A stretch of 16,471 nucleotides of DNA, from positions 1 through 16,471 of the forward strand of contig CAKZOQ010000156.1 in NCBI GenBank assembly GCA_937136445.1. The letters are read 5' to 3'. A model generated the notes under the pieces. That model was not told where the DNA came from, ran no database searches, and saw nothing but the letters and a program-made list of their open reading frames with translations. Positions 15,422 to 16,471 of this stretch are shown here, one piece after another. Source of the DNA: an uncultured Gemmatimonadota bacterium (GTDB taxonomy: Bacteria; Gemmatimonadota; Gemmatimonadetes; Longimicrobiales; Gaopeijiaceae). Numbering within the stretch: position 1 is the stretch's first letter; every line of letters starts with the position of its first letter. The translations under genes and the position numbers were made by a program.

Positions 15422-15450
15422 TTGCCGCCATCCCTCCGGGCCCGTAACGT
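15422..15450 (+). promoter_or_regulatory. Candidate promoter for the small lipoprotein gene
   Basis: TTGCCG (15422-15427), a 17-base spacer, TAACGT (15445-15450), 56 bases ahead of the chosen ATG at 15507. It has the same TTGC / TA arrangement as the other candidate promoters in this window. Seen by eye only. Confidence 0.38.
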
Positions 15451-15506
15451 GACGCTGCCGTCGATGCTTCGACACGTTCGCCATGGCCCGGGAGGCACCC
15501 ATCAGG

Positions 15507-16016
15507 ATGCAACGGACGGTCCCGACGCTCCGATCGATGAAGGCGCTGGCGCTCATCGCAGTCGCGTCGTCGGGCTGCTACCTGCCGGAGCCGGTGGACC
15601 CGACCTCCCTGGCAGCGGGCGAGAACCTTCGCGTGCTCCTCACCCCCGACGGCCTGGACCGTCTTCGGGAGATCACGCCGAACGACACGCGGGAGGTCAC
15701 CGGCCGACTCGTGAACGTGACGCCGGACTCCCTCACGCTGACGGCGCGGCTGAGCGTCCCGCTGAGCGCCTCCAGGGCACCGGCCAGCGTGGCGGGGGCA
15801 TCCGGAGATCTGCGTCAGACCCTGTCGTTCGCTCGAGCGGACATCCAGCAGGTCGCCATCTCGAAGCTGCACAAAGGTCGGACCGCGGCCGTGGTGGGGA
15901 GCGCACTCGTCGTGGTCGGGATCCTCATTGCCGAGATCTTCGACTTCGGGGGGAGCACAACGCCCGGCGGCCCGGGACCCGGACCACCGGCGCCGGCTCC
16001 CATCGGACCGCCCTGA
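15507..16016 (+). CDS. Small predicted lipoprotein, unknown function
   Basis: The 169-residue product is not a family I can name. Possible starts are ATG 15483, 15507 and 15537. I chose 15507 because GGGAGG lies about 11 bases upstream, although the spacing is long. The N-terminus (LRSMKALALIAVASSGCYLPEP) looks like a lipoprotein signal with C24, but the lipobox is loose. The middle region has RVLLTPDGLDRL and VTGRLVNVTPDSLTL, a short beta-rich pattern. ADIQQVAISKLHKGR then leads to a hydrophobic segment with small residues at about 135-155 (TAAVVGSALVVVGILIAEIF). The tail is Gly/Pro-rich. Similar small proteins with a G-R-L-V-x-x-T-x-D-S-L-T-L pattern seem common in this kind of genome, by general recollection. 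It is divergent from susC, sharing its intergenic region. Confidence 0.68.
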   Translation: MQRTVPTLRSMKALALIAVASSGCYLPEPVDPTSLAAGENLRVLLTPDGLDRLREITPNDTREVTGRLVNVTPDSLTLTARLSVPLSASRAPASVAGASGDLRQTLSFARADIQQVAISKLHKGRTAAVVGSALVVVGILIAEIFDFGGSTTPGGPGPGPPAPAPIGPP

Positions 16017-16039
16017 CCGGATGCGGTGGCAGGGCGGCG

Positions 16040-16059
16040 GGTTGGGGCCACCCCCAGCC
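16040..16059. terminator. Weak hairpin between convergent genes
   Basis: GGTTGGGG (16040-16047), loop CCAC, and CCCCAGCC (16052-16059) form an 8-base stem with one G-T pair, between the stops at 16016 and 16069. No T-run follows on either strand, so a terminator role is only plausible. Confidence 0.35.
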
Positions 16060-16068
16060 AGGCTTCGG

Positions 16069-16471
16069 CTACCTCACTCGCTCGTAGACCGCATGTCCCA
16101 CCCCGGTGATCTTCCCGTTCGCGTCGAAACGCACGTACTCGTTGTGGATGGTGTTCCCGTCCTCGGAGAGGGTGTTGATGATGACCTGGGGCACCCGCCC
16201 GTCTCGCCGGTTGGTGATCCGGGTCGTCTGCTCATCCACGAACTCGACGGAGGTGTCGGCGCCGGTCTGTCCGCTCACCTCGCGGAACTCACCGTCGAAC
16301 CGGGTAACGTACCCCCACTCGTTGCTCTCCCCCCGAGCGTTCGTCGACGCCACCGTGATCTGCATGCCGTCGTCCTCGTAGGGCTCGTAGGTCATGATGT
16401 TGCTCGACGGGGGCGGAGCGTCGGACTGCATCCTCCAGACGCCGAACCGGTCGGCGGGATCCTGGGCGGAC
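16069..16471 (-). CDS. C-terminal part of an uncharacterised beta-rich protein, cut by window edge
   Basis: The frame is open to the right edge. Although an ATG exists at 16431, the residues just before it (DPADRFGVWRM) continue the same domain, so the gene begins beyond the window. Visible sequence: FGVWRMQSDAPPPSSNIMTYEPYEDDG, here read as a Trp-containing strand then a Pro-rich turn, followed by MQITVASTNARGES, EWGYVTRFDGEFREVSGQ, ITNRRDGRVPQVIINTLSEDG and, at the end, GHAVYERVR. This matches a small beta-sheet domain of unknown function common in Acidobacteria and Gemmatimonadota, in which such units (opening with a conserved Trp and ending VYER or VYEK) are usually secreted. It is convergent with the small lipoprotein gene. 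Function and presence of a signal peptide cannot be judged here. Confidence 0.75.
   Translation of the reverse strand, partial: SAQDPADRFGVWRMQSDAPPPSSNIMTYEPYEDDGMQITVASTNARGESNEWGYVTRFDGEFREVSGQTGADTSVEFVDEQTTRITNRRDGRVPQVIINTLSEDGNTIHNEYVRFDANGKITGVGHAVYERVR

Noticed and set aside
1..16471. CRISPR arrays, tRNA or rRNA genes, insertion sequences, toxin-antitoxin or phage-defence genes
   Set aside because: None seen: no direct repeat arrays, no transposase, nuclease or integrase motifs, and the window is filled by envelope genes of uniform composition.

Overview
The window looks like part of a chromosome from a very GC-rich, outer-membrane-bearing bacterium. It encodes a SusC/SusD pair, lipoprotein signals, a Tat signal, a periplasmic PQQ dehydrogenase, and the DUF1552 and DUF1592 families typical of Planctomycetes, Acidobacteria and Gemmatimonadota. 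The SusC style (carboxypeptidase-regulatory domain right after the signal peptide) and a TolB-like propeller resembling the sensor half of Gemmatimonadota Ser/Thr kinases make Gemmatimonadota the best guess. This is inference from protein style; there is no rRNA in the window. I see no phage, transposase, CRISPR, tRNA or plasmid genes.

Layout, left to right. (1) 1-1458 (+): the 3' part of an ECF sigma factor, overlapping by 17 bases a zinc-finger anti-sigma factor with one membrane segment and a long outer part. (2) 1461-1700 (-): a 79-residue membrane protein convergent with it. (3) 1961-3961 (+): a secreted PQQ-dependent dehydrogenase, followed by a very strong hairpin at 3984-4013. (4) 4029-9739 (-): a three-gene operon transcribed right to left. 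It encodes a cytochrome-like DUF1587/1595/1592/1588/1585 protein with two CxxCH motifs, then a Tat-exported DUF1552 protein, then an exported ankyrin-repeat protein whose GTG start overlaps the previous stop as GTGA. (5) 9928-10896 (+): a lipoprotein beta-propeller, divergent from that operon. (6) 10919-15315 (-): a SusC-SusD operon with overlapping stop and start (TGATG). (7) 15507-16016 (+): a small predicted lipoprotein, divergent from susC. (8) 16069-16471 (-): the C-terminal part of a protein that runs off the right edge.

Nearly every gene has an export signal, so the whole stretch is about the cell envelope: nutrient import through the outer membrane (SusCD), periplasmic oxidation (PQQ enzyme, heme-motif protein) and envelope stress or nutrient sensing (sigma/anti-sigma). 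The most notable unit is the DUF1592-DUF1552-ankyrin operon, an exported module whose biochemical role I cannot assign. It lies end-to-end with the PQQ dehydrogenase.

Gene-free stretches are all short: 1701-1960, 9740-9927 and 15316-15506. Each contains promoter-like sequence of the form TTGCnn, 17 or 18 bases, TAnnnn on at least one strand. Starts of several genes were moved inward from the longest open frame using signal peptides, ribosome binding sites and overlaps.
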